Origin: Bradyrhizobium liaoningense
GTDB taxonomy: Bacteria > Pseudomonadota > Alphaproteobacteria > Rhizobiales > Xanthobacteraceae
Reading direction: 5' to 3'
Assembly (NCBI RefSeq): GCF_018130955.1
Contig: NZ_JAFCJM010000004.1
Location: 1-64,000 of the forward strand
DNA: 64,000 bases
Shown: piece after piece, positions 18,701 to 27,323 of the stretch
How the letters are laid out: every line of letters begins with the position of its first letter
How positions within the stretch are numbered: position 1 is the first letter of the stretch
The notes under the pieces: generated by a model
What the model saw: only the letters and a program-made list of their open reading frames with translations
Database searches by the model: none
What the model was told of the DNA's origin: nothing
Program-made: the position numbers and the translations under genes

Positions 18701-20320
18701 GCCGGCCGTGCTGCTGTTGTAGAAATACATGTAGGCGTTGTTGGTGATGGTTGCGTTGCTGGCCGTGGAATTTCCGTAGAGAACGATCATCCCGCTGCTG
18801 GTATTGGTGATGGTGGCGTTGCCGACCGTGCTGTTGTCGTTGAAATACAGGTAGTTGTTGTTGGTGATCGTCGAACTGCCGGCCGTGCTCGAGTTGTTGA
18901 AGTTGATGGTGCCGGTGGCACTATTGGTGATGGTCGCGCTGCCAGCCGTGCTATTGCCGTAGAAAGACACTGCGCGGTTATTGGTGACGGTCGCGCTGCC
19001 GGCCGTGGCGTTGTCGAAGAGCGAGACCACCCCGCTGACGCTGTTGGTGATGGCGGCATTGCCGGCCGTGCTGTTGCCGTAAAAACTCATGCCCCCGTTG
19101 TTGGTGATGGTCGCATTGCCTGCTGTGGCGAAGTCGTTGAATCCGATGCCGCCGCCGTTGTTGTTGGTGATGGTGGCGGTGCCGGCCGTGCTCGTGTCGA
19201 AGAAATAGAGGTGGCCGTTGTTTGAGATGGTCGCGGAGCTGGCGCTGCTCGCGCTTTGGAAGAACGTGGTTCCGTCGTTGGAGATGCTGGTGATGCCGCT
19301 GGTGTCGGCGTTGAAGACGTTGAACGTGCCGCTGGCGCCAACGTTGACGGTCCCCAGAATGGAGCCGACGCCGCCGGTACTGCCGAGCTGTAACGTGCCG
19401 CCGTTGATCGTGGTGCCGCCGGTATAGGTATTGGCGCCCGACAGGGTCAGCGTGCCGGTGCCGGTCTTGACCAGCGAGGCGCCGGTGCCGGCGATGACGC
19501 CGCTCACCTCGGTCGAGAGATTGTTGGACCCGACGGTCAGCTCATTGGCGCCGAGCAGGTACAAGCCCGCGCCCGCGATCGAGCCGGCGCTGATCTTGTT
19601 GTTGCCGTTGAGGCCCGCGGTCTGGCTGAAGTCGACCAAGGTGTTGGCATTGTTGACGATCGCCGCATCGCCGGCCGTGCTGTTGTCCTGAAAGGTGACG
19701 CTACCATTGACGGTGATGGTCGCGGTGCCGGCCGTGCTGTAGTCCTGGAAGGTGATGCCGCCATTGTTGGTGATGATGGCGCTGCCGGCGGTGCTTTGGC
19801 CATAGAAAAGAATGAGGTTGGTGTTGGTGATGGTTGCGTTGCCGGCCGTGCTGCTGTCGCCGAATTGAAGGGCGCCGTTGTTGTTGATTGTCGCGCCGCC
19901 GGCCGTGCTGGTGTTCTGGAAGGCCAGCGAGGAGTTGTTCGTGATGGTGGCGCTGCCGCCGGTGATGGTGATGCCGGCGCCCGTGAAGTTCAGCGAGCTG
20001 CTGACGTCAAAAGTGTAGTTCGAGGCGCCGGCATTGAAGGTCCAGCCGCCGACGCTGGCGCTCGTGATCACCAGGCTGGTGGTATTGGAGGCGCCGAAGG
20101 AGGCCGTGCCCACCGGCACGAAGCCGCCGTCCCAATTGGAGGCGGTGCCGTAGTCGTTGCTGCCGGGAGAGGTGAGCCAGGTGCCATCCGACGCGGCACG
20201 CGATGGCGCAGCCGGCAGCGCCCAGGCCAGGGCCAGTGCCGACGACGTCAGCAGCGCGGCCCGCAGGTGGCGGGTCGCTTTGAAATAATGTTTCCCCGTC
20301 TTCACCACTTCCCCCAACAC
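15752..20320 (-). CDS. Large autotransporter with repetitive passenger and C-terminal beta-barrel
   Basis: A 1,522-residue type V secretion protein. An extended signal peptide (to about residue 43, ending PAAPSRA) precedes a passenger of about 1,140 residues built from short STAG-x-A-x-I-x-N beta-solenoid repeats and three copies of the autotransporter-associated strand GTGTLTL-x-G-x-NTYTG. The last 280 residues, from RRWGVWASGYGG, form the autotransporter barrel and end in the aromatic tail VVRYEW. No protease triad or known enzyme domain is seen, so an adhesin or surface-structure role is likely. The start is uncertain among clustered GTG codons at 20305-20320; GGGGGAA overlaps this cluster. 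Convergent with the potF-like gene, 154 bases away. Confidence 0.9.
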   Translation of the reverse strand: MLGEVVKTGKHYFKATRHLRAALLTSSALALAWALPAAPSRAASDGTWLTSPGSNDYGTASNWDGGFVPVGTASFGASNTTSLVITSASVGGWTFNAGASNYTFDVSSSLNFTGAGITITGGSATITNNSSLAFQNTSTAGGATINNNGALQFGDSSTAGNATITNTNLILFYGQSTAGSAIITNNGGITFQDYSTAGTATITVNGSVTFQDNSTAGDAAIVNNANTLVDFSQTAGLNGNNKISAGSIAGAGLYLLGANELTVGSNNLSTEVSGVIAGTGASLVKTGTGTLTLSGANTYTGGTTINGGTLQLGSTGGVGSILGTVNVGASGTFNVFNADTSGITSISNDGTTFFQSASSASSATISNNGHLYFFDTSTAGTATITNNNGGGIGFNDFATAGNATITNNGGMSFYGNSTAGNAAITNSVSGVVSLFDNATAGSATVTNNRAVSFYGNSTAGSATITNSATGTINFNNSSTAGSSTITNNNYLYFNDNSTVGNATITNTSSGMIVLYGNSTASNATITNNAYMYFYNSSTAGNAAITNNSWLSFTSTADHATLTNNRWLYFYNNSTAGSATITNSNLLVFRDNSTAGNASITNSNTINFVVSSTAGSAVITNNAGGTTSFQDNATAGNAQLINNAANAIFDFSGSTGPNGDNKLSAGSIAGVGTFSLGANELTVGGNNLSTTVSGVIADGGASGGAGGSLVKTGTGTLTLLGANTYTGGTTFAGGTVSVSADANLGDLAGGLTFNGGTLQVTGTAFTATTRTINWGAAGGTFDIANAANNFTVSQTLSGGALTKSGAGTLTLTGAASFSGATVSAGTLAFLGTTAGSAAITNNAQLAFYGNSTAGSATIHNSGNVLFDGNSTAGNAQLINTTSSAVIDFNTPGPGSDGKISAGSIAGSGHFNLNGEELAVGGNNLSTTVTGVLTGDGSMTGSSLIKVGTGTLTLAGINTYTGATIVNGGALAVNGSIASSSSLTVNSGGTLGGTGIVGNTTIASGGTLAPGNSVGTLTVSGNLAFSAGSFYRVEVSTTAADRTNVSGTATLTGATVQAVAIPGSFRSQTYTILNATGGFGGTQFAGLSVSGSFSPARNPHLTYDLNNVYLVLDPGAISLPAGTGANQSNVAGAINGAVASGGTPPAGFDALLNMGQPQLNGALGQVSGQPGAAGTQASFNAMQQFVGMLDPFGGGGTDGERGATAGDGGAMGYASTDPRDAKMREAYAAVTPRDASGDVIDRRWGVWASGYGGASTLNGNAASGSSTTTSRIYGTVVGADYRVSPNTLVGFALGGAGYNFALSDSLGGGRADLFQAGLYGRHTFGPAYISAALAYGWQDVTTDRTVTVSGTDKLTANFKASTFSGRLEAGWRFAPIPASSFGVTPYAAVQATTFHLPGYGETAIVGSNQFALSYTAQDTTNVRTELGARTDQRFLVNDGVLTLRGRLAWAHDTNTNRLVSAAFQTLPGAAFTVNGAQPAADSALVGGRAEMKWRNGLSLAGTVEGEFSRSTQTYTGKAVVRYEW
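17400..19940 (-). repeat. Coding tandem repeats of the autotransporter passenger
   Basis: More than 25 in-frame units of about 57-66 bases encode variants of Tyr/Phe-x-x-x-STAGNATITNN-x. They are interrupted by three larger related modules at about 19390-19610, 18130-18350 and 17425-17640. Each module reads NKISAGSIAG, then ELTVGGNNLST, then KTGTGTLTL and NTYTGGT. The units differ in sequence, so this is diverged protein repetition and not a simple DNA microsatellite. Confidence 0.85.
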
Positions 20321-20480
20321 GCAGGTCCCGAGTCCTCAATGGGATTCATTGCATCGGGCGGGGGTGGTGTCCTGATAAGGGGGCGGCAAGATTCTGAAAG
20401 TTTCTGATATTTGCTATTCAGACCCGCTTTTCGGGCATTTTCGCCAGACTTCCACTATATGAGCGGGCTGGAGAGACGCG
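20321..20480. promoter_or_regulatory. Divergent control region, autotransporter / wHTH-TPR regulator
   Basis: A 160-base region between two divergent start codons, noticeably richer in A and T near 20390-20460 than its surroundings. Both genes must have their promoters here. No exact palindrome or canonical -35/-10 pair was convincing by eye. The arrangement suggests that the regulator could act on the autotransporter gene, which is an inference from position only. Confidence 0.4.
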
Positions 20481-22220
20481 TTGGGGGATCACTTGCTTCG
20501 TTTTGCCGGCTTCGAGCTGGACCAGCAGCGCGCGGAGCTGCGCGGGGTCGATGGCGTTGCCATCAAGCTCCGGCCCAAGACCTTCGAGATGCTAAGGGTC
20601 TTCGCCACCAGCGGCGGCCGGGTGCTCAGCAAGCAGGAACTGATGGAGGCGGTCTGGCCGAACGTCCATGTCGGCGAGGACAACCTGTTCCAATGCATCC
20701 GCGAGCTTCGCACCGCGCTCGGCGACGAGCGGCGGCAGCTGATCAAGCTCGCCTCCGGCGGCGGCTATCTGCTGACGGCGGAGGTTGAGGCCGAGCCGGA
20801 GGTCACGGCGGAGGCCGAGGCGCCCACGACCGCGCCGGCGGGCGAGGACGCGCCCCTACCTCCGGCCGAGGTCGCCGCGGCGCCCGTGAGGCCACCGCGC
20901 GCCACGTTCGGTTTGAGCCGGCAGGCCACGGTCGCCGCCGTGGCCGGGTTGTGTGTGATCGTCGTGGGGCTTGCGGTTGCCGCGCCCGTGCTGAAGCCGG
21001 ACCTCCTGTTCAAGCGGCCGCCGCCGCGGCTCGCCGTTATGCCGATCGCCGACGACGGCAACGACCCGCGCGGCGCGGCGATGGCCGCCGAGGTCACCGC
21101 TTGCCTCACGGATGGTTTTGCGAAGGTCCAGAACATCAGCGTGGTTGCGCCACGATCGGCGGTCAGTGGCGGCGAGAGCACCGCTGCGTCCGCCGCATCA
21201 TCCGATTACGAGCTGCGCGGCGAACTGGAGCGCGGCGATCAGTTCTGGACGCTGCGCGCGCGTATCATCAAGGCCACCACGGGCGAGGTTCAGTCGGTCG
21301 TCGCAGCTTCAGTCGCCGCGGACGAAGCGGACGCGCAGCTTGCGCAGTCCCGGCTCGTCGCCGGCGTCGGCCATGTGCTTGCGCGCCGCCTCAACGAGAT
21401 TCTGGAGTCGAGGCCGTCCACGAGCCGCAAGATTTCGGCCGGAGGTGACAAGGTCGCCGTCGAACAGGCGCTCGCGTCGATCAACCAGACGACGCGCGAG
21501 CGTTTTGGCGCGGCGCAAACCATGCTGCAAAAAGCGCTCGCCGACGACCCCGACAATCTCGACGTCGCGGTCGCGCTCGCCTCGCTGCAGATGCGCGGCA
21601 TCCAGATGGTCTGGTTCGGCCCGGACGAAGCTGTTGCGGTCGAGGCGAGGGCCAATGCGACGCTGGAGCAGGCGTTGCGATCGCGGCCGAATTCCATTCC
21701 AGTGCTCGAAGCCTATTGCCGCTTCCTCAGCGCGACCAATCATTTCGTGGAAAGTCTCGTCACCTGCGCCAAGGCCTTGAGCTTCGATCCGTGGAACGGG
21801 TCTGCGCTCTATCTGATCGGATTGGGCCAGATCTATCTCGGCCGCTTCGACGATGCGCTCGCGACATTCCTGCAAGCCGATCGTTACGACACGCCGCCGG
21901 CCTCGCGCTGGACCTGGCTGCTCGGTGCAGGCATGGCGAATGTCCTGATGGGGCGCGACGAGGAGGCATTACCGTGGCTGCAGCGTTCGATCGCCATCAC
22001 GCCGGCGACCGGCCGCTCGCATTTCATGCTCGCCGCCGCCTATCAGAGATCGGGCCGGTTCGAGGAGGCGAGGGCGGCGATCACTGAGGGACTGAGGCTG
22101 CGGCCTGGCACAACGAAGCTCAACGTCTCGCCGCCGATGAAGAACGCAAGTCCGGTTTGTATCGCAGCCTGGGAACGCGTCGTTCAGGCCGAGGTCGATG
22201 CGGGGTTGCCGGAGCAGTGA
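20481..22220 (+). CDS. Membrane-anchored winged-helix (OmpR/CadC-type) regulator with TPR repeats
   Basis: A 579-residue protein. Residues about 5-100 are an OmpR-family winged helix (LRPKTFEMLRVFATSGGRVLS, then SGGGYLLTAEV). A Pro/Ala/Glu-rich linker and one transmembrane helix (about 152-175) follow. Then comes a periplasmic TolB-N-like domain and TPR-like helices in the second half (SALYLIGLGQIYLGRFDDAL). This is the CadC/ToxR plan plus TPRs, seen often in Bradyrhizobium. The start is TTG, with GGAGAG five bases upstream. Divergent from the autotransporter gene. There is no receiver domain, so the signal probably enters through the periplasmic part. Confidence 0.85.
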   Translation: MGDHLLRFAGFELDQQRAELRGVDGVAIKLRPKTFEMLRVFATSGGRVLSKQELMEAVWPNVHVGEDNLFQCIRELRTALGDERRQLIKLASGGGYLLTAEVEAEPEVTAEAEAPTTAPAGEDAPLPPAEVAAAPVRPPRATFGLSRQATVAAVAGLCVIVVGLAVAAPVLKPDLLFKRPPPRLAVMPIADDGNDPRGAAMAAEVTACLTDGFAKVQNISVVAPRSAVSGGESTAASAASSDYELRGELERGDQFWTLRARIIKATTGEVQSVVAASVAADEADAQLAQSRLVAGVGHVLARRLNEILESRPSTSRKISAGGDKVAVEQALASINQTTRERFGAAQTMLQKALADDPDNLDVAVALASLQMRGIQMVWFGPDEAVAVEARANATLEQALRSRPNSIPVLEAYCRFLSATNHFVESLVTCAKALSFDPWNGSALYLIGLGQIYLGRFDDALATFLQADRYDTPPASRWTWLLGAGMANVLMGRDEEALPWLQRSIAITPATGRSHFMLAAAYQRSGRFEEARAAITEGLRLRPGTTKLNVSPPMKNASPVCIAAWERVVQAEVDAGLPEQ

Positions 22221-22312
22221 GGGCGGTGGTGCAGCCGGTCCTGGGTTCGCACGGCAACGGTTCGCCGCCTTGCCAGTTCGGCGCTAATTAAAGCTGACCG
22301 GGGCGCTAGGGA

Positions 22313-23338
22313 CTAAACCCTAGCAGTAGATTGCCGTGGAATCAGTGTCGGAGTCGCAACCCTTATCCGGTCGTGCTCGCTTGCAGGGCCGTGTGCGAGC
22401 AGGTCCAACGCCGCATTCGCGATCTGGTCGAAGGGAACGCGGACTGACGTCAACGGCGTCGGTAAGCGGCTCACGATCGGGATATCATTGTAGCCGACAA
22501 GCGATACGTCGCGTGGAACCGAAAGGCCAAGCCGTTGCAGTGCTGACAATGCCCCGATCGCAGTGTTGTCGTTGACCGCAAAGATCGCGGTCGGTGCAGG
22601 GGAAAGACGCATGAGCACTTCTGCCGCGTCCGCACCTGAATCGATACCGAATGTTGACTCGACGATCCGACCGGGATCCAGGTCGATGCCGGCTTCATTC
22701 ATCGCCTGCTGATAGCCTTGGGTTCGGCCGGCGCTGCTGGAGGCGTAGGAGGGCCCGGCGATGAGACCGATGCGTCGATGACCAAGGTCCAGCAAGTGCC
22801 GTGTCGCAAGGTATCCGCCGAGACGATCATCGGCGACCGAGGAAGGCGTGTGCCCGTCCGTACGCAAGGCCAGAACGCAAGGCACGCCCCGTGCAGCGAG
22901 CTCTTCGGGAAAGTCGTCGCCAATGCGCGCTGTGGACATTACGAGGCCATCAACACCCCGCTGCAATAATGTCTGCGCCGCGGCACGGTCGGCGCGCGGT
23001 TCGTCACCTGTCGTCGCGACAATGGCGAACCGACCCGACCGGGTGCACGCGTGCGAAAAGGATTCGTACAGCATTGCCATGACGGTGTCGGTCAGACGAG
23101 GCACAATCACTCCGATCGTCATCGTGTTGCCACGCCGAAGGCTGCTCGCTGAGACGTCGCGGAGATAGCCCAGCTTGGCGGCAATCTGGCGGACGCGTTT
23201 CGCGGTCTCGCTCTCGGATCGCGGCAGGCGCTCGTCCAGGATGCGCGACACCGTCGATTTAGACACGCCCGCAGCCTCGGCCACGTCGAGCAAGGTCACG
23301 CGGCTCTGCCGTTCGGGGGGGTCATCACCGCGATCCAT
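22313..23338 (-). CDS. LacI family transcriptional regulator
   Basis: A 341-residue repressor. The N-terminal helix-turn-helix TLLDVAEAAGVSKSTVSRIL and hinge are followed by a periplasmic-binding-protein-like effector domain (GVIVPRLTDTVMAMLYESF, then VDGLVMSTARIGDDF). ATG 23338 is selected because it opens the conserved DNA-binding domain and has AGAGGCG upstream; the frame is open much further but only across the opposite gene. Divergent from the DapA-family gene, with a palindrome in the shared region. The ligand is most likely the sugar acid or related compound handled by the neighbouring lyase and transporter. Confidence 0.92.
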   Translation of the reverse strand: MDRGDDPPERQSRVTLLDVAEAAGVSKSTVSRILDERLPRSESETAKRVRQIAAKLGYLRDVSASSLRRGNTMTIGVIVPRLTDTVMAMLYESFSHACTRSGRFAIVATTGDEPRADRAAAQTLLQRGVDGLVMSTARIGDDFPEELAARGVPCVLALRTDGHTPSSVADDRLGGYLATRHLLDLGHRRIGLIAGPSYASSSAGRTQGYQQAMNEAGIDLDPGRIVESTFGIDSGADAAEVLMRLSPAPTAIFAVNDNTAIGALSALQRLGLSVPRDVSLVGYNDIPIVSRLPTPLTSVRVPFDQIANAALDLLAHGPASEHDRIRVATPTLIPRQSTARV

Positions 23339-23417
23339 CTGATTCGCCTCTAGATTCTGCGTCCCCGCAGGTAGTCCAAAATTAACGATTGACACAAGCG
23401 CACCCTGACCATAGTTT

Positions 23418-23453
23418 GGGAACGTTCCCGAGATCGATCCTAGCATCGTTCCC
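23418..23453. promoter_or_regulatory. Probable LacI-family operator: palindrome plus half-site
   Basis: GGGAACGTTCCC at 23418-23429 is a perfect 12-base palindrome with the central CG typical of LacI-family operators. A further CGTTCCC half-site lies at 23447-23453. Both sit 60-95 bases before the DapA-family start and about 80 bases before the lacI-type gene, where one repressor could control both divergent promoters. Confidence 0.65.
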
Positions 23454-23512
23454 ATGGTGAAGTCGAGCGAGGGGGCGTCCTCAAAACTGCTTAAACCTAA
23501 GGGAGTTGAAAC

Positions 23513-24454
23513 ATGTCCGTGATGGACCTCAGGGGCCTGAACCCCGCCCCAGTTACCGCCTTTACCCGCGATGGTGCAGTTGACCACAAGGCCAATGCCG
23601 ATCTGGCGCGCTGGCTCGTCTCCGTGAAGGGAGTGAAGAGCCTCGTCATCCTTGGTCATGCCGGCGAAGGCACTTTCCTGACTTCGGAAGAGCAGCTCGA
23701 CCTGATCAGGACCTACGTCGATGCCGTCGGAAAGCAAGTTCCGATCATTGCCGGCATTACCGGCGAAGGCACCAAGGTTGCTGCGCTGGAAGCCAAGCGC
23801 GCCGCCGACGCGGGTGCGATCGGAGCACTGGTCTATCCGAACCATGGCTGGCTGCGCTTCGGCTTCCAGAAGGGGGCGCCGCAGGATCGCTACAAGGCGA
23901 TCCACGAAGCGTCCGGACTGCAATGCATCCTGTTCCAGTACCCGAACGTCACCAAGGCTTCCTACGATCTCCAGACTCAGGTCGAGATCGCTGCACAGCC
24001 CGGCGTCGTCGCCACGAAGAACGGCGTTCGCGACATGAAGCGCTGGGACACCGAGATACCGGTGCTGCGGAAGGAGTTTCCAAACCTGCAAATCCTCACC
24101 TGCCACGACGAATGGCTGCTGCCGACGATGTTTGACGTCGACGGCCTGCTCGTCGGCTACGGCAGTCTCGCGCCGGAGCCGCTCGTCGAATATCTCGCCG
24201 CGGCCAAGGCGCGTGATTACAACGCTGCCCGTGCCTATCATGACCGCCTGCTTCCGGTGACCAAGGCGGTCTACCATCGCGGCTCGCATATGGAAGGCAC
24301 CTGCGCCCTCAAGCTTGGCCTGGTGGCGCGCGGCAAGCTCGAGCATGCGACGGTGCGCTCGCCTCTGATGCCGCTCGCGGCTGGGGCGGAAAAGGAAATC
24401 CGCGACGCGCTGGCGCAGGCGGGGCTGCTTTCCGGGAGCGCAAAAGCCGCCTGA
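23513..24454 (+). CDS. DapA-family (class I aldolase/lyase) protein
   Basis: A 313-residue (beta/alpha)8 barrel of the dihydrodipicolinate synthase / N-acetylneuraminate lyase superfamily. Lys169 in VVATKNGV is the expected Schiff-base lysine, Tyr143 lies in the family's YxxP-like position (FQYPN), and GHAGEGTFLTSEEQ is the pyruvate-binding loop variant of GTTGE. Not the housekeeping DapA: the neighbours (LacI repressor, MFS transporter) point to catabolism of an imported compound, such as a keto-deoxy sugar acid. The exact substrate is unknown. AAGGGAG lies eight bases before the ATG. Confidence 0.85.
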   Translation: MSVMDLRGLNPAPVTAFTRDGAVDHKANADLARWLVSVKGVKSLVILGHAGEGTFLTSEEQLDLIRTYVDAVGKQVPIIAGITGEGTKVAALEAKRAADAGAIGALVYPNHGWLRFGFQKGAPQDRYKAIHEASGLQCILFQYPNVTKASYDLQTQVEIAAQPGVVATKNGVRDMKRWDTEIPVLRKEFPNLQILTCHDEWLLPTMFDVDGLLVGYGSLAPEPLVEYLAAAKARDYNAARAYHDRLLPVTKAVYHRGSHMEGTCALKLGLVARGKLEHATVRSPLMPLAAGAEKEIRDALAQAGLLSGSAKAA

Positions 24455-24564
24455 TCGCCTATCCGCGATGACGACTTGTATCGGCGGCGGACAATCGCCG
24501 CCGACCGGCCACCCCATGGCCGGCATCTCTAAAAACGCCAAAAAGCCGACACACGGAGGAGACC

Positions 24565-25959
24565 ATGCTCATGAAGGCGAAGGCCGACGTGCCGATCCCG
24601 GCCATCATTCAGGTAGACGGCAAGGCAGATATCAGTGCGCGAATAGAGCGGCTTCCGATCACGCGACCGGTGTTCTGGACTCGCAACGTCATCGGAGCCG
24701 CGACGTTCTTCGACGGCTATACCGTCATTGCCATCGCCTATGCGATGCCGGTTCTGGTCCAGCAGTGGAGTCTCAATCCGCAGCAGATCGGCTTGATCCT
24801 GTCGATGGGTTACCTCGGCCAAGTTATCGGAGCTGTCCTGTTCGGCTCGCTTGCCGAGCGCTTCGGACGCCTCAAGATATTGCTCTGCACGATCCTGCTC
24901 TTCGTCAGCATGGACATCGCGTGCCTCTTCGCGTGGGGCGCATTGTCGATGATGCTGTTCCGCTTCGTGCAGGGCATCGGGACTGGCGGCGAGGTACCTG
25001 TTGCGAGCGCCTACATCAACGAGTTCGTCAGTTCCAAGGGACGTGGCCGCTTCTTCCTGCTGTACGAGGTTATGTTCCTGCTCGGCCTCGTCGGCGCAGG
25101 TCTCATCGGTAGCGCGTTGGTGCCGCGGTTCGGTTGGCAGGCGATGTTCGCCGTCGGATTGATCCCGGCTGCGATCCTCATTCCCCTGCGCTTCTTCATG
25201 AAAGAATCGCCGCGCTGGCTTGCAGGGCGCGGGCGCTACCATGAAGCCGACAGCATCGTTTCAAATCTGGAGCGAAGCGCGATTGCAAGCGGCCACGTTC
25301 TCGCCGACCCGCAGCCTGCATCTGGCGCGCCCACCAAGTCAGTCACTGATTGGCGCGAATTGTTTCAGGAGATCTACCGTAGACGGACACTGACGATCTG
25401 GGGCATGTGGTTCTCCTCATACCTCGTTGCCAATGGTATCATTACCTGGCTGCCGACGTTATATCGTCAAACCTTCAACCTGCCGCTCGAAACCAGCCTG
25501 CGCTATGGCCTGCTCACCTCGGTAGCGGGCGTGATCGCCGCGGTTGCATGCGCCTTGCTGATCGACAGGGTGGGTCGCAAGCGTTGGTATGTTACGGCGT
25601 TCTTGCTCGCACCCATTCCGTTGGCATCGCTCGCTATGCTCGGAGCGACCAACGCGACCCAGGTCCTGATCCTCGCGGGTCTTGCCTACGCGATCGTTCA
25701 GACGATCACATTCTCGCTCTATCTCTATTCAGCCGAGCTCTATCCAACACGGCTGCGGGCGATGGGAACGGGTTTCGGCAGCGCCTGGCTTCGCCTCGGC
25801 TCTTCCGCCGGTCCGATCGTGGTGGGCTGGATCATCGCGAGTTTTGGAATCCAGTATGTGTTTGGAGTCTTTGCCTGTGTTCTTTTGGCCGGAGCGACCA
25901 TCACCGCGCTGGGCGGGATCGAGACCAAGGGCAGGGCGTTGGAGGAGCTGTCTCCCTAG
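24565..25959 (+). CDS. MFS transporter, sugar/acid:H+ symporter type
   Basis: A 464-residue twelve-helix transporter. Helices 2-3 carry GSLAERFGRLKI, a variant of the MFS GxLaDrxGrr loop, and the second half has LLIDRVGRKRWY. LYSAELYPTRLRAMGTG is the motif of the sugar-porter and aromatic-acid symporter families. GGAGGAG precedes the ATG. It is 110 bases after the DapA-family gene on the same strand and probably belongs to the LacI-controlled operon, importing the substrate of that lyase. Confidence 0.88.
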   Translation: MLMKAKADVPIPAIIQVDGKADISARIERLPITRPVFWTRNVIGAATFFDGYTVIAIAYAMPVLVQQWSLNPQQIGLILSMGYLGQVIGAVLFGSLAERFGRLKILLCTILLFVSMDIACLFAWGALSMMLFRFVQGIGTGGEVPVASAYINEFVSSKGRGRFFLLYEVMFLLGLVGAGLIGSALVPRFGWQAMFAVGLIPAAILIPLRFFMKESPRWLAGRGRYHEADSIVSNLERSAIASGHVLADPQPASGAPTKSVTDWRELFQEIYRRRTLTIWGMWFSSYLVANGIITWLPTLYRQTFNLPLETSLRYGLLTSVAGVIAAVACALLIDRVGRKRWYVTAFLLAPIPLASLAMLGATNATQVLILAGLAYAIVQTITFSLYLYSAELYPTRLRAMGTGFGSAWLRLGSSAGPIVVGWIIASFGIQYVFGVFACVLLAGATITALGGIETKGRALEELSP

Positions 25960-26092
25960 CTCCCGATCCTCACTCGCGGGGAGCGGTGGCTCTTGAAACG
26001 TCCTCGGCAAGCGAAATCCCGGAGCGCGATCGCGTTCGCCGCAACCCGCTCCGGCTCGACCGAAACGCAACTCCAACGGCGAGATCTGTGCA

Positions 26093-27061
26093 ATGATTTT
26101 GCCTCCGAAACAACGAGCCGCACTCGATCTAAAGCCGTATTACTTCTTCGTGCAGGTCGCCGAAGCGGGAAGCTTTTCGAGGGCAGCGTGTACGCTCTCC
26201 GTCAGCCAGCCGATCCTCAGTCGGGAAATAAAATATCTGGAAGAGCTACACGGCATCCAGCTCTTCAACCGGAACGGCCGCGGTATTTCCTTGACCCCGG
26301 CCGGCGAACAGTTGCTGGTCCATGCGAGATCCATTCTGCGGAGCCTATCGCTCGCGCAGGACGAATTGCGCGCGCTCAGCGGAGCGCAATCGGGGAGCGT
26401 GATCGTCGCATTGCCGCCACTGTTCGGTAAAGCCCTGGCAATCGACCTGATCCAGCATTGCAGGCGAGAATACCAAGAGATCGCGTTGAGCCTGATCGAA
26501 GCCTATTCGGCGACAGCAATTGAAATGTTGACCAACGGGGTCGCCGATATCGCGGTGTTGTACAACTCACCCAGCGTGAGCACGCTGAACGTCGAGCACC
26601 TGATGGATGATCATTTCGTCCTCGTGGGAGCGACGGGGAGCCTTTCGCACTTCGATGCCACGGAGATATCGCTTGAACACATCGCAGGGTTGGCGCTGGC
26701 GCTCGCGCCTAGGCCCCATCGTCTTAGAACGGCATTGGATCATGCAGCGCGTGAGGCGGACGTCAGGCTGACGGTTGCCCTTGAGGTGACCGGGACCGGG
26801 AGCTTGCTTGAGCTGGTTCGTGAGGGAATCGTGTTTACCATTCTCCCGTTCAGCATCGTGCGGGCGCAGGTGGAGGCCGGCACGCTGGACGTGCGGCGTC
26901 TCAGCGGCCCATTCTTGGCGCCACGGCTGTTCGTCGCAACGTCCATGCAAAGACCTCAGACCGTCGCGACGAAGGTCGTTCTATCTGTCATCCGCCAGCA
27001 ATTCAGGCGTTCGCTGCGAGATCACTCCTGGCCACCGAATGCTGTGTTGGGGCGATGTTGA
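26093..27061 (+). CDS. LysR family transcriptional regulator
   Basis: A 322-residue LysR protein. The winged helix lies at residues about 12-70 (FFVQVAEAGSFSRAACTLSVS, split here as FFVQVAEAGSFSRA and ACTLSVSQPILSREIKYLEE). The effector-binding domain follows (SGSVIVALPPLFGKALAIDL). It resembles Nac/CynR-like regulators of small organic acids. It follows the MFS gene by 133 bases on the same strand and precedes the porin, so it may control either; LysR proteins usually act near their own gene. Confidence 0.88.
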   Translation: MILPPKQRAALDLKPYYFFVQVAEAGSFSRAACTLSVSQPILSREIKYLEELHGIQLFNRNGRGISLTPAGEQLLVHARSILRSLSLAQDELRALSGAQSGSVIVALPPLFGKALAIDLIQHCRREYQEIALSLIEAYSATAIEMLTNGVADIAVLYNSPSVSTLNVEHLMDDHFVLVGATGSLSHFDATEISLEHIAGLALALAPRPHRLRTALDHAAREADVRLTVALEVTGTGSLLELVREGIVFTILPFSIVRAQVEAGTLDVRRLSGPFLAPRLFVATSMQRPQTVATKVVLSVIRQQFRRSLRDHSWPPNAVLGRC

Positions 27062-27323
27062 GTGCGGTGAGCCTCGCTCTCTGCCGAAGCCCCGTCACCC
27101 TTGTCTGTCTGCAATGATCCATGGGCAGATCTTCTCCGCGTGACGAGGTCACGACAGCGCTTCTCGTCTGTCGGCTGGCATCGTCGTCGACTGATCGGCT
27201 CGTCTCATGGTCAAGGAGCTATAACTGTTATGTCAATGCAACCAATTGAAACCGGGGGGTGGGACGGGCACTGACATGCTGGGGCCGGAGGAATTGCTTC
27301 CGGTATACTACGGGGAGGGGGCG

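Noticed and set aside
17400..19940. CRISPR-like or satellite repeat array
   Set aside because: The periodic sequence is one uninterrupted coding frame with degenerate units; there are no identical repeats with unique spacers and no cas genes.
23513..24454. Lysine-biosynthetic DapA
   Set aside because: The GTTGE loop and YNxP motif are altered, and the gene sits under a LacI repressor beside a transporter.
23339..24541. Amino-terminal extension of the LacI-type protein by 400 residues
   Set aside because: It runs antisense across the DapA-family gene and precedes the helix-turn-helix domain; a start with a ribosome-binding site exists at 23338.
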